In this document: one piece after another, positions 43,681 to 54,915 of the stretch
Layout: each line of letters begins with the position of its first letter
Numbering within the stretch: the stretch's first letter is position 1
Assembly (NCBI GenBank): GCA_946902985.2
Contig: OX336388.2
Coordinates: 1,217,842,609-1,217,906,608 of the forward strand
Length of the DNA stretch: 64,000 bases
Source of the DNA: Meconema thalassinum
Taxonomy: Eukaryota > Arthropoda > Insecta > Orthoptera > Tettigoniidae
Reading direction: 5' to 3'
Translations under genes and position numbers: made by a program
The notes under the pieces: generated by a model
Databases searched by the model: none
Told to the model about the DNA's origin: nothing
What the model saw: the letters and a program-made list of their open reading frames with translations, nothing else

Positions 43681-46600
43681 GTTTATTTATTTATTTAAGC
43701 GAAAATTCCCCTACAGGAGAGCGATTAAACTTGGATCACATGATGTCATTTGGAGGTGTGTCTCCTCCGCTCCTCCCAAAATCTCTTCATTCTCGCGGAA
43801 TGTTCCCTCTTCCGTCCACTTTTTACCAGGCTGTCGTAATGATCTTGGTTCGAACTTAACATTCGCGATTTTCGTCTGGCACTCAGTTCGGTCTTCGAAA
43901 TTTTGTATACTGATAACTTGTAAGTCTCTCTGTACCTCTTTAAGCCATTCTGTGCCGCATTTGCTCTGTGTTATGATACCGAGTAGTTTCTTGGGCAATC
44001 TGGAGGTGTCCATCCTGTGGATGTGCGTGTAAAATATGGCTCTGCGTTTTCTAATTTCGTCTGTTACCGTAATGGTGTTTTGATAGAGTTCAGTACTAGG
44101 TCTCTTCATCCAAATGCCGTTTCTGTTGATTGCTCCGTAGATCTTCCAGAGAATTTTTGGTTCCTGCTTTTCCAGTTCTCTAATCTTGGAATGACCATCG
44201 ATTACTATTGTTTCAGCCGCATATGTTGCTTCTGGAAGAATAACTGTTTTATGTCGTAATTTGGCGTTCATCGAAATGCATTTCTTGTTGTAATGGGCCC
44301 AGGTTAGCCTGTAGGCCTTATGGAGCTTAGTAATTCTGTCTTCATTGGCGATTCGATTTAGTCCTGAGGGCTGTATAATTTCGCCAAGGTATTTAAAACT
44401 GCAGATTTATGCGAATTTACCATATTTGGTGTTTAAAGGGGATGTATTTTCTGGCCTTCTCTCCATATATTTGGTCTTGTCTTTTGTGCAATCTCATGGA
44501 GCTTTTCCACTGCGTAAGTCGCTTCCGATCTGTTGTCTGCGACAATTGCAATATCGTCCGCGAATGCAAGACATTTGACTTTAGTTCTGTTCTCTTTTTT
44601 AATACCGATTTTAATTCCCTTTACTAGAGGTTCCCATTCCCTAATTATCCTCTCCAGAACCATATTGAAGAGGATTGGGGATAGTCCATCCCCCTGTCGG
44701 ACTGCAGTCTTGATTTCGAAGGGCTCTGATATTTCGCCCATGAATTTCACTTTGGATATTGTTCCTGTAAGTGTCTGTTCTATGATTTTGCGTGTCTTAC
44801 GATCGATCCTAAATTCTTCCATGATTTTAAAGAGTCGTATGCTTTTCTGAAGTTGATAAATGCAATCACGGTATTTCTACATTTCCTCATTTGTAAGATC
44901 GTCTTTAGGCACCAGATCTGTTCAGCACACAATCGCACTTTTCTGAATCCAGCCTGGTAGTCACCAATGAGTGGATCCATTTGGGTATCTAACCTGTTCA
45001 GAAGAGCTGTGGAAAGGATTTTATAAGCAACCGGGAGCAGGGAAATTCCTCTATAATTGTTGATGTCCGTCTTGTCGCCCTTTTTGTGCAACGGGTGAAT
45101 CAAAGCGCATTTCCAGTCATCTGGTAATTGCTCCGTTGTCCAAATATCTGAAATTATGGAATGGCGTTTCCGAGTCAGTGGGGGATCATTCAGTTTCCAG
45201 AGTTCATCGATGATCCCATCTTCCCCTGGTGCTTTGTTGTTTTTGAGTTGTCGGATTATCTCCGTAATTTCTTCAATGTCGGGGGCTTGCGAGTCCAAGT
45301 GTATGAATACCGGAGGAGAGAAGTCAAGTTTTACTAGAGGTGGTTCACAGTTAAGAAGAGAGTTCAAATATTGGGCTAATAGTTTGCAATTATTTTTGGA
45401 GTTAGTTTCCAATGAGCCGTCGTGTCTTTTGAAGCACAGACTGGGTGCTTGGTATCCCCTTAGATTTTCTCTAAATGTCTTGTAGAAATTTCTAGTATTA
45501 TTTTTGGTGAAATCTTGCTGGAGTTCGTGGAGTCTGTTGTTGTCATACCTTCGTTTTTCTTTCCTAATTATTTTTGAGGCCTGTTTTTGAGTGGTAATAA
45601 TGTTCTCCCAGTTTTCCTTTGTTTGGCTACAGTGAAATTTTTTCCAAGCCATTATGCAATTGTCAACTGCTTGATCACAAATTGTGTTCCACCAGCGATG
45701 TCTTTTGGAGCGAGGTGGTTGTCCTAGCTTCATGGCCTCCTGAATTCTCCCCATTAGTATCCTCCATTCTGTTGATTCCTCCTGTTTGATTTGCAAAATG
45801 ATTTCTTCCTTGTGGAGTTTCCGATATTCCGGATCTGGTCTGAAATTTTTGGGTGGGCGTTTTTGTCTTCTATTTGGTTGGAATTTTGTTTTTATTTGGA
45901 GAAGATAATGATCTGATTCAAAGACGCCTTTACGAGCCCTGACGTTCAAAATTTCTTTTATGTTTTTCTCTGAGATTGCGACATGGTCAATTTGGTACTC
46001 ACCCTGTTTAAGACTGGGTGATCTCCATGTGGTCAATTTATGTGCAGGTTTTTGAAATTGGGTGCTCATGATTTTAAGTCCAAAGTTTCTACAGAAGTCA
46101 ATGAATCTTTCCCCATTTTTGTTGGTGCGTTTGTGTTTAGTATGAGGGCCTGTGATATCCTTGAATTTCCTTTCTTTTCCTAACTGTGCGTTAAAATTGC
46201 CTAGTAAAATTTTCACATGGTGTCTTGGTATATTATTGATTGTTTCTTCCAAACTTTCCCAGAAATTGTCCACGGTGTCAGGATCAGTTTTATTGTGTTG
46301 ATTTGTGGGGGCGTGCACGTTGATCAGCTGTATTAGCTGATTTTACTGATAGTAAAGAGACTCTTTTGTTTGAAGAAGTAAAGTCGATGATCGAATCAAG
46401 CACAGAATTGTGTACTGCGAATCTTGTTCCCAGGAGAGGTAAGTTGTCGTTAATTTTGATGGCAGGTTTTCCCTTGTAGATTCAGAAGTTCCCTGTGTTG
46501 AAGCGTGTGTCCTGGAGCGCAGTGATTTTTAATTCAAATTTTTCCAAGGTGTTGAGAAGTTGCTTTAGCTTACCCGTCTTAGTGAGGGTGTTAACGTTAG

Positions 46601-46860
46601 GCGTGCCAACAAAATGTTTACGTCTGGTCTTGAGAGTATGAAGAGTTCTTGAGAAGCTCCAATTCTTCTCCGCATGATGTCCCTGATCCCCCAGAATCCG
46701 ATGATCAGGTGGGTCCAGTCCATCTATTGGTGATTCTATGATCGTCTCTTCCATCATGCGCTCAAGTTGAGTTTTGAGTGTTTGTGGTGGTCTCACACAA
46801 GTATACGACTCGATTTTTGAGTTCGAGAAGATTTAAGTACAGTCGCCTCAACTAGAGGAA
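43681..46860 (-). mobile_element. RTE-like LINE, minus strand
   Basis: The 3' end carries an (AAAT)n tail at 43681-43700. The 5' end is near 46860. It is the same clade as the LINE at 28635, judged by matching endonuclease and RT motifs, but a different family. Confidence 0.8.
43711..46796 (-). pseudogene. RTE-like LINE ORF: endonuclease and reverse transcriptase
   Basis: The N-terminal part (46796-46482) has FVGTPNVNTLTKTGKLKQLL and ITALQDTRF. After a gap come VHAPTNQHN, LLGNFNAQLG (GNFN where GDFN is usual), IDHVAIS and ESDHYL. The RT frame has NNYRGISLLPVAYKIL, motif A FINFRKAYDSL (Asp replaced by Asn), AVRQGDGLSPILF and LAFADDIAIVAD. The tail (44271-43711) has MNAKLRHKTVILPEATYAAE and FYTHIHRMDTSRLPKKLLG. 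Frameshifts near 44800, 44400 and 46330 and the active-site changes make it non-functional. Confidence 0.88.
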
Positions 46861-46949
46861 CAGGCGAAACCCCACACAAGACACGGCACAAACCTAGAAG
46901 AATTGCTGAGTTTTAATTCACCGGCCGTGAAAGTCAATATACCATCTTA

Positions 46950-48402
46950 CTTGGTGGGTTTTATGGTTTGTCAGAGCGATCAAGGAAAGAGTACAATACC
47001 CCCAAGTATCTGACAGAAAAGGAACTAAATGATGCCCGACTTTACTGGATACGTCAGGTTCAAGAAGTGTGTTTCGGTCTGGAACTCATAGCCTTGATGA
47101 AAAACCTTCCACTTTCCAGTATGTCCAAGATTGCAAGATTCAATCCATATATTCAAGACGACCTGATTCGACGTGGTGGTCGACTTCAAAATGCAGATCT
47201 GATGCAGACAGAAAAGCATCCAGTGCTTTTGGATGGGTCCCACACTTTCAAGCGACTTCTAATAAGGCAGACCCACATCAGGCTCCATCACTTAGGTGTA
47301 CGGATAGTACTGTCAGAGCTACTGTCAGAATATTGGATTCTTCGAGCCCGGCAAACCATAAAGAAAGTTCTGTGCACTTGTCTGCCTTGTAAAAAGCACA
47401 CAACTCCTTTGGCCAGGCTACTGAAGCACCCTTGTCAGCCGACCATGTGAAGCCCTTGCAACCCTTCGAAGTGACTGGCATTGACTTTGCAGGGCCTTTA
47501 TATATATCAAGGTGGGGAGAGAATCGAAGAAATGCTACATTGCTCTCTTCACGGTGCATCTACAAGGGCCTTGCACCTGGAATTATGTTCAGATATGACT
47601 ACTGAAACATTTCTCCTTGCATTACAAAGGTTTGCAGGAAGACGAGGGTTGCCACACATAATCTATACGGATAACGCCAAGACATTCCACGCTACTAACA
47701 AAGAATTGTCTTCACTATGGCAACACCTCACCGTATCATCCGTCCATCAGTACCTAGCACAGCATTCCGTCAAATGGCGATTCATTGCTCCACGGGCGGC
47801 TTGGTGGGGAGGATGGTGGGAGAGGATGATTAGCACTACAAAACTATGCCTAAGGAAGGTGTTAGGCAAGGCATTGACATCCGAGGAAAGGCTAAATACC
47901 ATCCTAGTGAATATTGAAGCCGCCATCAACTCATGACCCATCACTCAAAATTAAGACGGAGCAGAAGCTCTGACTCCCGCCCACTTCTTGACCGGACAAA
48001 GACTGACTACCCTACCAACTGAACCAGAACCAACGTTAAGAACGAACTTGACAAAGGAGTTTACTGCACGACAAAAGATCACTGACGACTTCTGGAAGCG
48101 CTAGACTAAGGAATACCTCATGGAGCTGAGGAGCTTTCATGAAGTCCGTCATCCTCGTGGCAGCACTCCACAACTGCGAGTTGGAGACGTAGTGCTTCTG
48201 CAAGAAGACAGCCAACCCCGACACATGTGGAGGAAGGTCCGCATAGCGGAGCTCCGTGGTGGGAGAGATGAAGTGACAAGAACTGCAGTACTCCAAAGGG
48301 GACTATAATAACTCGTCCAGTGCAGCTGGTCATCCCCCTGGAGATAGACCAGGGTGGGGAGGATGTCATGGATTATGAAGCACCACGGCCTATCAACCAG
48401 TA
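46950..48402 (+). pseudogene. BEL/Pao integrase and C-terminal Pol remnant
   Basis: The first frame ends an RNase H-like linker, then an H2C2-type region (HIRLHHLGVRIVLSELLSEY; CTCLPCKK). The integrase core follows with GIDFAGPLYI (first Asp), LELCSDMTTETFLLALQRFA, IYTDNAKTFHA (second Asp) and AAWWGGWWERM (Glu). DUF5641-type C-terminus: LTPAHFLTG, HEVRHPRGS, LRVGDVVLLQED, WRKVRIAEL. Frameshifts near 47470 and 47530, a TGA at 47934 and later breaks disable it. The frame can run to TAA at 48400-48402 (MDYEAPRPINQ). The RT half is missing; a LINE lies directly upstream. Confidence 0.87.
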
Positions 48403-48513
48403 ACATATATCTGGTCTGGTAATATTAATCTATGCCAACCAGAGAGATTGTACTGTAACAATTGAAACACGAAAATAAAGAGGGTCGTGGAAAAAGACAT
48501 GTTGTTCATCACA
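48364..48513 (+). repeat. Candidate 3' LTR of the BEL/Pao remnant
   Basis: A purine-rich GGTGGGGAGGA precedes TGTCATGG. About 150 bp later AATAAAGAGGG and GTTGTTCATCACA give a polyA signal and a CA end. The start overlaps the last codons of Pol, as happens in such elements. There is no partner LTR to confirm it. Confidence 0.4.
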
Positions 48514-48540
48514 CGTGCCAAACGTTCACGTGCTTCGGTG

Positions 48541-50368
48541 CTCCAATAAACAAATAGACCCGTCTAATTGCTACTGAGGTCTAATAGATGTCTAGACGTC
48601 TGTCTTTAGAAGTCAATGGAATAGCTCTCAATGACATTGACGGTCGACTTTGAACAGTTTTCATTTGAAATACTGCAGTTATTGCTTACAACAGTCGTAC
48701 CTGATACATCTAAAATTCGTATAAATATCGTCGAAATATCGTCTATCATAGACGTAATTGTCGCATCTGTAAGATCATGGAAAACACTCTTTAAAAATAT
48801 GCGTATTTCAAAAAGATGTATGCGTATGTCTTAGGGGTTCGAACAGGTACCTGTACCCGGTACTAGTCCAAAATTTGTCGGAATGTCGTCTTTCCTAGAT
48901 GTGAATTCGACACGTCCATGAATCCAGATAAAACCACACTGCGTATTTCCAAAAGATTTGTACATGTTTAATTAAAGTGGTTCGAACAGGTATCAATATG
49001 CGTCTAAAATTTGTCTATATGTCATCTTCCATAGACGTAAATTCGACGTGTCCATAAAATCAGTTAAAAAAAAGTAGGGCCCTTATCAAAAGTAGAAGAA
49101 AACGTAACGACATCTAAAATAACTTCCCACGGCAAATAGACTTCTATAGACGTTTAATAGATGGCCTAACAATATCTAAATGTCCTCTATGAAATCTACC
49201 TCTAACAATAGATGTGAAATAGATAGTGAAACTTGCTGTATCAGAACATCTGTTGGATGTCTAATAGATGTCTTTTAGATGCGATCATGTGCAGTCTATT
49301 TCCGTCTATCGATAGACACACAAATTTTTAGCATGTATTACACTGTCAGTAAATAGACGTCTATTAGATGACAAACTATAGAGTCTATTGCTAGACTCAA
49401 ATTAGACACAAAATTTTAGCAGCTTAATTTTCCAATCAGACAGGTAATCTGATAGACGTCTATTAGATGACGTAATATAGAGATTATTTCTGTGTAGCGA
49501 TAGACATAAGATAGACACTAAATTTCAGCGTTTATTTAAATCAGATAAGTAGACAATTAATAGACATCTATTTGATGAAGTAATGTATAAATTTAAGACG
49601 GACACAAAACTTACCCAAGTAGTCTTGACAGCCGTCTAATAGACTTCTATTAAATGGTGGATGCTTTCTATGGATAGGCTTTAAGGATATTCATCCAATG
49701 TGACCGCATAGGAATTTAAAAGTGTTATGGTTGGTGTAGTTTTAGTCATTTCTCATGGCCATAGAACCTATCACGTAAAAATTCCCTGAATAGTTAGCGA
49801 AACAAGAGTACCACAGACAGGTTACCTTTAACCCAGCGCCTGTGGTCTAGTGGATAACGTGCCGTCCTTCGAAGTCGGAGGGGGGTCCTAGGTTTAAATC
49901 CCGGTGACCACAACATGGAAATTTACCCTGAGGTTTCAAATTGTCTGAAGCCGTGCCGAGGGCTTGTGTGTATGGAAGAGACTCTCGAGGCACGAGAAAT
50001 GAGGATATAATTTTTATTTAGTTTAAATGTTTAGTTGAAAGGGGCCTTCTACGCGCCGTCTACTAGACAAAAAAAATAGGCGACTATAAGGTATCTATTA
50101 GACCTTAGATTACACCAAACTTTTTAGACCAACAATAATTGCTCTGAACGTCTATTTGCCATGTGGGAATTATTATATACATCTAAAATTGACCTATTTA
50201 GACGTCTAAATGTGGGACAAAAAGTGGCCATCTAGACATCTAATAGACGTGTAAAGTAGATCTGTAATAAACGTCTAGGCGTCTAGGGATGGACGTCTAA
50301 TAAACGTCTAGGCGTCTAGGGATGGACGTCTATTAGATGTCTATTAGACGTCTATTTGTTTATTGGAG
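48541..50368. mobile_element. TIR element made of AGACGTCT-type repeats
   Basis: The left end CTCCAATAAACAAATAGAC (48541-48559) is repeated exactly inverted at 50350-50368. The interior is filled with variants of AGACGTCTATTAGATG: dense near both ends, a ~90-100-bp tandem period over about 49310-49640, and two 33-bp tandem units (AATAAACGTCTAGGCGTCTA) near 50271-50336. A SINE is inserted at about 49838. No open frame resembles a transposase. No convincing target duplication is visible, so the superfamily is unknown. Confidence 0.75.
49838..50030 (+). repeat. tRNA-Arg-like SINE
   Basis: GCGCCTGTGGTCTAGTGGAT holds the A-box. CCTTCGAAG gives an anticodon loop with TCG (Arg), and the B-box is AGGTTTAAATCCC. 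A non-tRNA body follows (GAAGCCGTGCCGAGGGCTTG). It is not a functional tRNA gene: the T-arm and acceptor pairing are imperfect and the tail is SINE-like. Confidence 0.7.
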
Positions 50369-50665
50369 ATCTAGAAAAGGATTTTTATTGAGGGCTTACG
50401 AGTACAAATTTCCTTGAGGCCATCTTATAGGCTGACCTACAAAGCTTTATAGGGCGCGTGTTTCACAGGAATGCTCAAAGCAGCCGAACTTATGATCATG
50501 CTCTCATGATGCTATCCACCATGATCATAATAACTTGAGTTGGAGTAAAATATTTATTGACTGCAAAGATTTGAAATAAAAAGAAATTCTATTTTCGCTC
50601 CTACTTCCTTTCGAAGGATACTCGTTCTCTCGTTATAAAAAAGAATCCTTTGATGGTGGCACTCG
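50369..50665. other. Flank between the AGACGTCT element and the BEL LTR
   Basis: About 300 bp without a gene. It ends with the target duplication ACTCG (50661-50665). Confidence 0.6.
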
Positions 50666-52501
50666 GTGTATTCTTGGAATACACGGTATGATTGAGTATA
50701 TTTTTAATGCTCTTTTCTTGTTCATTCCTTCCTTTTTATCAAACACCAACAGTGATCTTCTAGTTTCTCTTTGATGGTCATGTCTCTTATGTAATTTGTG
50801 AGTCTGTTCTAGATATATATCTTCCATGACCCACCTAGCGTCATCTATCAGCGAATCTTTGAAGTTCCTCAATTCTTCCCTGTGCAAGAGGACTTCCTTA
50901 TCAATCTGGCCACCAGAGCTCGTCGCCATCGCCAGCTATCATCTCCGTGACCAAGAGAACTTCGTCTACTTTTTCACCCACCAGGCTGCGATAGCGTCGC
51001 CTACTATCAACTCTTTGAAGACCATTTCCTCAAGAGAATTTAACTTTTGTATGTTGGTGATGCTTATATGTCTTCCTTTTGTCTCCTACCCCCACTCTTT
51101 TCCCCTTTCCTGGTCTCTCTACGCTTCGCTGAGTGGGTCTCACTTGTACGTCGACCGTCGACTCAGTCAAGGCTCAACTAGAGCCAGCCTCCTGAACTCG
51201 AGGCATTTTCTTCATTCCACGCCATGGTGGAACTCTAATGTAAACCTTCAAAGGGAACTTCACCATCGCTATGCAGCAAAGATAAGTACAGACTTCAGGT
51301 TTTAACCTCATTCTCATCGTTTTAATATCTACATGCTTTTAAGGATAATTTTATAGGCAGTGTGAGATTACTATATTTTGGGGCAATAATCATCCTTTGC
51401 AGGATTTACCATGTTGGGCTTTTGTCTGTCTAAGCCAACCTTAATAGAAAGTAGCTTTTCTTAAGCTATTAAATGAGAAATCTTCTCACAACGTTGGATA
51501 CCAATGAATACCCACTGTCTATCAAATATTTTGCTCGTTCCACCGCTGGAATAACTTTGGCCCTATTCTTCAGTCAAAATTGCTCTGGAACCTTCCAGAA
51601 TCTACCAGTCACGCCGTCATGTATTTTCCACTCACATGTGTGAATACTGGCTCAAACTAAAGGATCTTCCTTATTATTTAATGCTCAATAGCTAACTTTT
51701 CTTCCTCCGTTGGGATTTTCTCTGGCGTACTTAATGACAATCTATAACTTTCTCAAGCAATAGACTCTCGCCTACCTAGTGCAACCAGTTTTTTCCCACA
51801 ATAGCAATAACTTTTTTTTTGCCATAAACTTTTGTGTTACTACAGTGAACTTTTCATCCATTTAACAGACTATAGTGAAAACTAGTGCTTGTTCAACATT
51901 TCTACCGCGTCGCGATCGTCCGATTACCATAAATAAGGCCATGAACATTTATCCTCAATCCCAATTGATCTTTCCCAGTGGCGGCCGGTGGAAAGTAAAG
52001 CTGGGTGTTGCACCAAAATTTCTAATGTCGCAATTTTATATGGGAAGTTTACACATGTAACAAAAATTAATTAACGTTAGATAAACTACAGTTCTATAAA
52101 AACTGAAATACATGGGTTTTCCAAAATAACTGTACGTTCGACAAATAGACAAATTTTAATGGCTCTTTTGGGCTTCTTCCTATAGGAATTCATTTAAAAA
52201 AATCAGATTTATGTATTTAAGCCCTATGCCTGAGTTCATGGGAAGAATTTTAAACACAGCAGGTTGTCTAAGGTTGGGTTTCAATCTCCGGGATAATAAA
52301 CATTCTCAACATAAAAACATGGCAACCGAAAAGTTTGTACGTTAAAGAAAAATGTTATTACTAACAAAGACGGGCACATATTCTGCATAAGGATAGGATT
52401 TTTATCATTTTAAATGATCTTGTCGACTTCGTAGTTACGCTGGGGTCTGGCGTTACGTTACGGTGACGGGACGAAATGTACCGAGCATGCACTGAGGTGT
52501 G

Positions 52502-52563
52502 TGACGTCATAATACTGCTTGAGCTTCCTCCTTTCCCCGCGCGCTCCGGTGAGCGTGACGTCA
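52502..52563. promoter_or_regulatory. Two TGACGTCA sites in a GC-rich patch
   Basis: TGACGTCA, the consensus CRE/CREB-type site, occurs at 52502-52509 and 52556-52563, 54 bp apart in a locally GC-rich stretch. A regulatory role is only suggested by the motif. Confidence 0.35.
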
Positions 52564-52809
52564 TCCAGCCAGCTGCCTCCTTTGACCTGGATTTGCACTT
52601 GCTAACGGACTTTGAGTTCACGCAGCATTTGTAGCATTTAAAATGATATAAAGTCTAGTCTTTCAGACTGACTATCAGTCTTTTTTTTTTACTACAGCTT
52701 GAACCCCATCAGAGGAACCAGCCATGAAGTGCGCTCTGTCACACGTCGGCGCAATTCATTTTTGCGGAGTTTCGTTCAATTTCTGCTTCTTTAATTCAAC
52801 CAGTAAATA

Positions 52810-52895
52810 GAATATAGTAAAGTTATTATTTATTCCGCCCTATTCAATACAATTGTATTGAATAGGGCGGAATAAATAATAACTTTACTATATTC
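52810..52895. repeat. 86-bp perfect palindrome
   Basis: The 43-base arm GAATATAGTAAAGTTATTAT...CAATACAA is followed with no spacer by its exact reverse complement; the centre is 52852/52853. GTCAATACGGGCCAATATG follows, resembling the tail of the PLE at 4351 and the sequence after the palindrome at 63796. This suggests a PLE terminal fragment. Confidence 0.95.
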
Positions 52896-52955
52896 AATTT
52901 GCGTCAATACGGGCCAATATGAGCGAAATGACTCATCCAGTAAACACGCTGCTAA

Positions 52956-53440
52956 TGTGTGTGCATCATGTTTTGTTTGCCTCTTACTACGTATCGGTGC
53001 ACAACAGCCATCTGAAATACACCTATGTTTGAAATATCACTAGTTTCATCTCCTATAATGGCAAAAATTTCCGATTCCTTTATTTGCTTTGATTCTTCTT
53101 CTTGGCAAACCTCCATCATAATCTGTAAAAATTAATTTTGAATTGTTTTGGACGTTCCTTTGAAAACAGTTGCCCTTACCAAATGACCTTTAACACAGCA
53201 TCCAACTCAGCGGTAAAATTAATTAGTTCTCTCAAAACACATGGATTTGTTGATGTTGCACTTTCATCATGATCACGCAAGGCCAGTCCGAAAGAACCAC
53301 AGAAACGAATACAGTTTATTACAATATTTAACACATATCTATTGTGCCTAACATCTCCGTTATATTCCGCAATTTACCTTCTATAGGCACTGTCCAATTG
53401 TGCATCTTCGTTAACAGTTCCAAAAAGTGTCAATTTCAAA
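52956..53440 (-). pseudogene. hAT transposase fragment (DUF4371 type)
   Basis: The minus-strand translation gives EDAQLDSAYRR, EYNGDVRHNRYVLNIVI, FCGSFGLALRDHDESA, and after a break SEIFAIIGDETSDISN and AVVHRYVVRGKQNMM. The DETSDIS motif matches DGTTDIS of the hAT at 19318, so both belong to the same broad hAT group. The N-terminal zinc finger and the C-terminus are absent. A SINE sits at 53453. Confidence 0.82.
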
Positions 53441-53452
53441 CAGCTGAAGATT

Positions 53453-53965
53453 GGTTGGTTGGTTCCTCAGTTTAGGAGCTGCGACAAGGCAGTCATGTAG
53501 CCCCCTGTACTTTGGGTGTGTGGAGAAACTGTCTGATAACCGGTGTTAATTGTGATGGCTGTATTAGTGAGTGTTATCTGTTTTTAATTCAAGTGAGGAC
53601 TACAGACATTGAATTTCAAGCAGTTCCTACTTTTGCCGCCAAAGGCCACCGCAAACGACTACTAGTTCAGAACTTGGTTACTACACGCCACCGCAGTCGG
53701 CTCCTGGCTACGAACGTTGGAACCTAAGAGCGTTGTTCAAATTTTTAACCTATAATTTAGCTTCACACAGGTGTAATAAGTGGAAGGTTCTTTAACATGC
53801 CATAAATCTATGACATGGGACCGCCGGCTTTACTTCCCCTCCGAAGGAATGCATACTGAGGGATTTTTAACGCTCTTAAAAAATCCGATGACTTCGGCCG
53901 GGTTTGAACCCGCGATCTTGGGCATAGAGGCTCAGCATGCTACCAACTACGGCACCGAAGCCGCT
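53453..53965 (-). repeat. 513-bp tRNA-derived SINE with target duplication
   Basis: On the minus strand the head GCGGCTTCGGTGCCGTAGTT has an A-box and GGGTTCAAACCCGG a B-box. The tail is AACCAACCAACC. CAGCTGAAGATT flanks it (53441-53452 and 53966-53977). Confidence 0.9.
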
Positions 53966-54459
53966 CAGCTGAAGATTCATGTTTCTTTATTTTAGGGATT
54001 ATTTTCCATAACTCCTATTTTGGTCCACGCGAATTATCCACCAACAAACATGTAAAACAGAATAAAGCGTTTTTAATATCGCATTCATATAACCAATTAT
54101 TATTGCCTTAAATATCTCCTTTAAACGCCCTCGTATACTTATATTTTGGACAATACTTATCCGGTATTGGTATACCGAGTGTTTTTACTGTAAGTTTATC
54201 GTCATCAGGGAGCTGGAAAAACTGTCTGACTAGCAAATTACTTACTCTATTCATTTTCACTCACACTCCACAATACAATTAATGTTTCAAACTAAACATT
54301 CCGTTAAAATAAAATACTACGGTAACTTACAAGATGCACAGATGATAAATCTGGATGCTACATCGGAAAGTGGCGCGAAAAGCAAACTAACAAAACACTG
54401 AATTTTGCTAGCCAAGAAATTTCGTAGTGAATGCATAGGTCTACTCACAATCAACCAAA

Positions 54460-54460
54460 C

Positions 54461-54494
<34 letters not shown>
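54460..54494. repeat. (AAT)n microsatellite
   Basis: A pure AAT run inside the hAT element. Confidence 0.95.
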
Positions 54495-54839
54495 CACAGT
54501 TAAGTATCCTCCTGGAAACAAAATACTCAAATCAACTAAATACAGAACTAATCGCAACCCAAATACCGCAAGAACAAGAGTGGTAAAAGCAAACATAAAC
54601 CGCTAAAGTACACCAACAATACGTCGCAAAATAGTTCAGCCACTTATCTACTGTACTTATAGCACGGTGGCGTTCTTAGGCTCGCTTCACAGAACAATTG
54701 ACAAAAATATTAAATGAAGTTATGATGAGAAAACATCTAAAAATAATTGGGTGTGAAGCAACTAATGTCTCCCTATGAAATTCCGATATTTGTACCGTTG
54801 TGGGTGGTATAGCATTCTCTAGTGGTGTGGGAAAGAAAC

Positions 54840-54915
54840 TACCCTTCAGGAACAGATGACCTCGTAGTTCCGCCCCTTAAAACAACAATTACTAACTAAA
54901 TAACTAACTAACTAA
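54840..54915 (+). repeat. SINE tail fragment
   Basis: AGATGACCTCGTAGTTCCGC and CCCTTAAAACAACAATTAC are followed by ACTA repeats, as in the SINE tails at 14100 and 19620. Confidence 0.6.

Noticed and set aside
49838..49915. Possible tRNA-Arg gene
   Set aside because: Boxes A and B fit, but pairing is imperfect and a SINE body follows.
50633..50929. Charged 98-codon antisense frame at the LTR start
   Set aside because: The 3' LTR copy has an in-frame stop (CACAAATGA on the antisense strand), so the frame is not maintained.
50826..51305. 159-codon frame repeated at 60500-60979
   Set aside because: It lies in both LTRs, so its conservation follows from LTR identity. No domain is recognised and composition looks non-coding.
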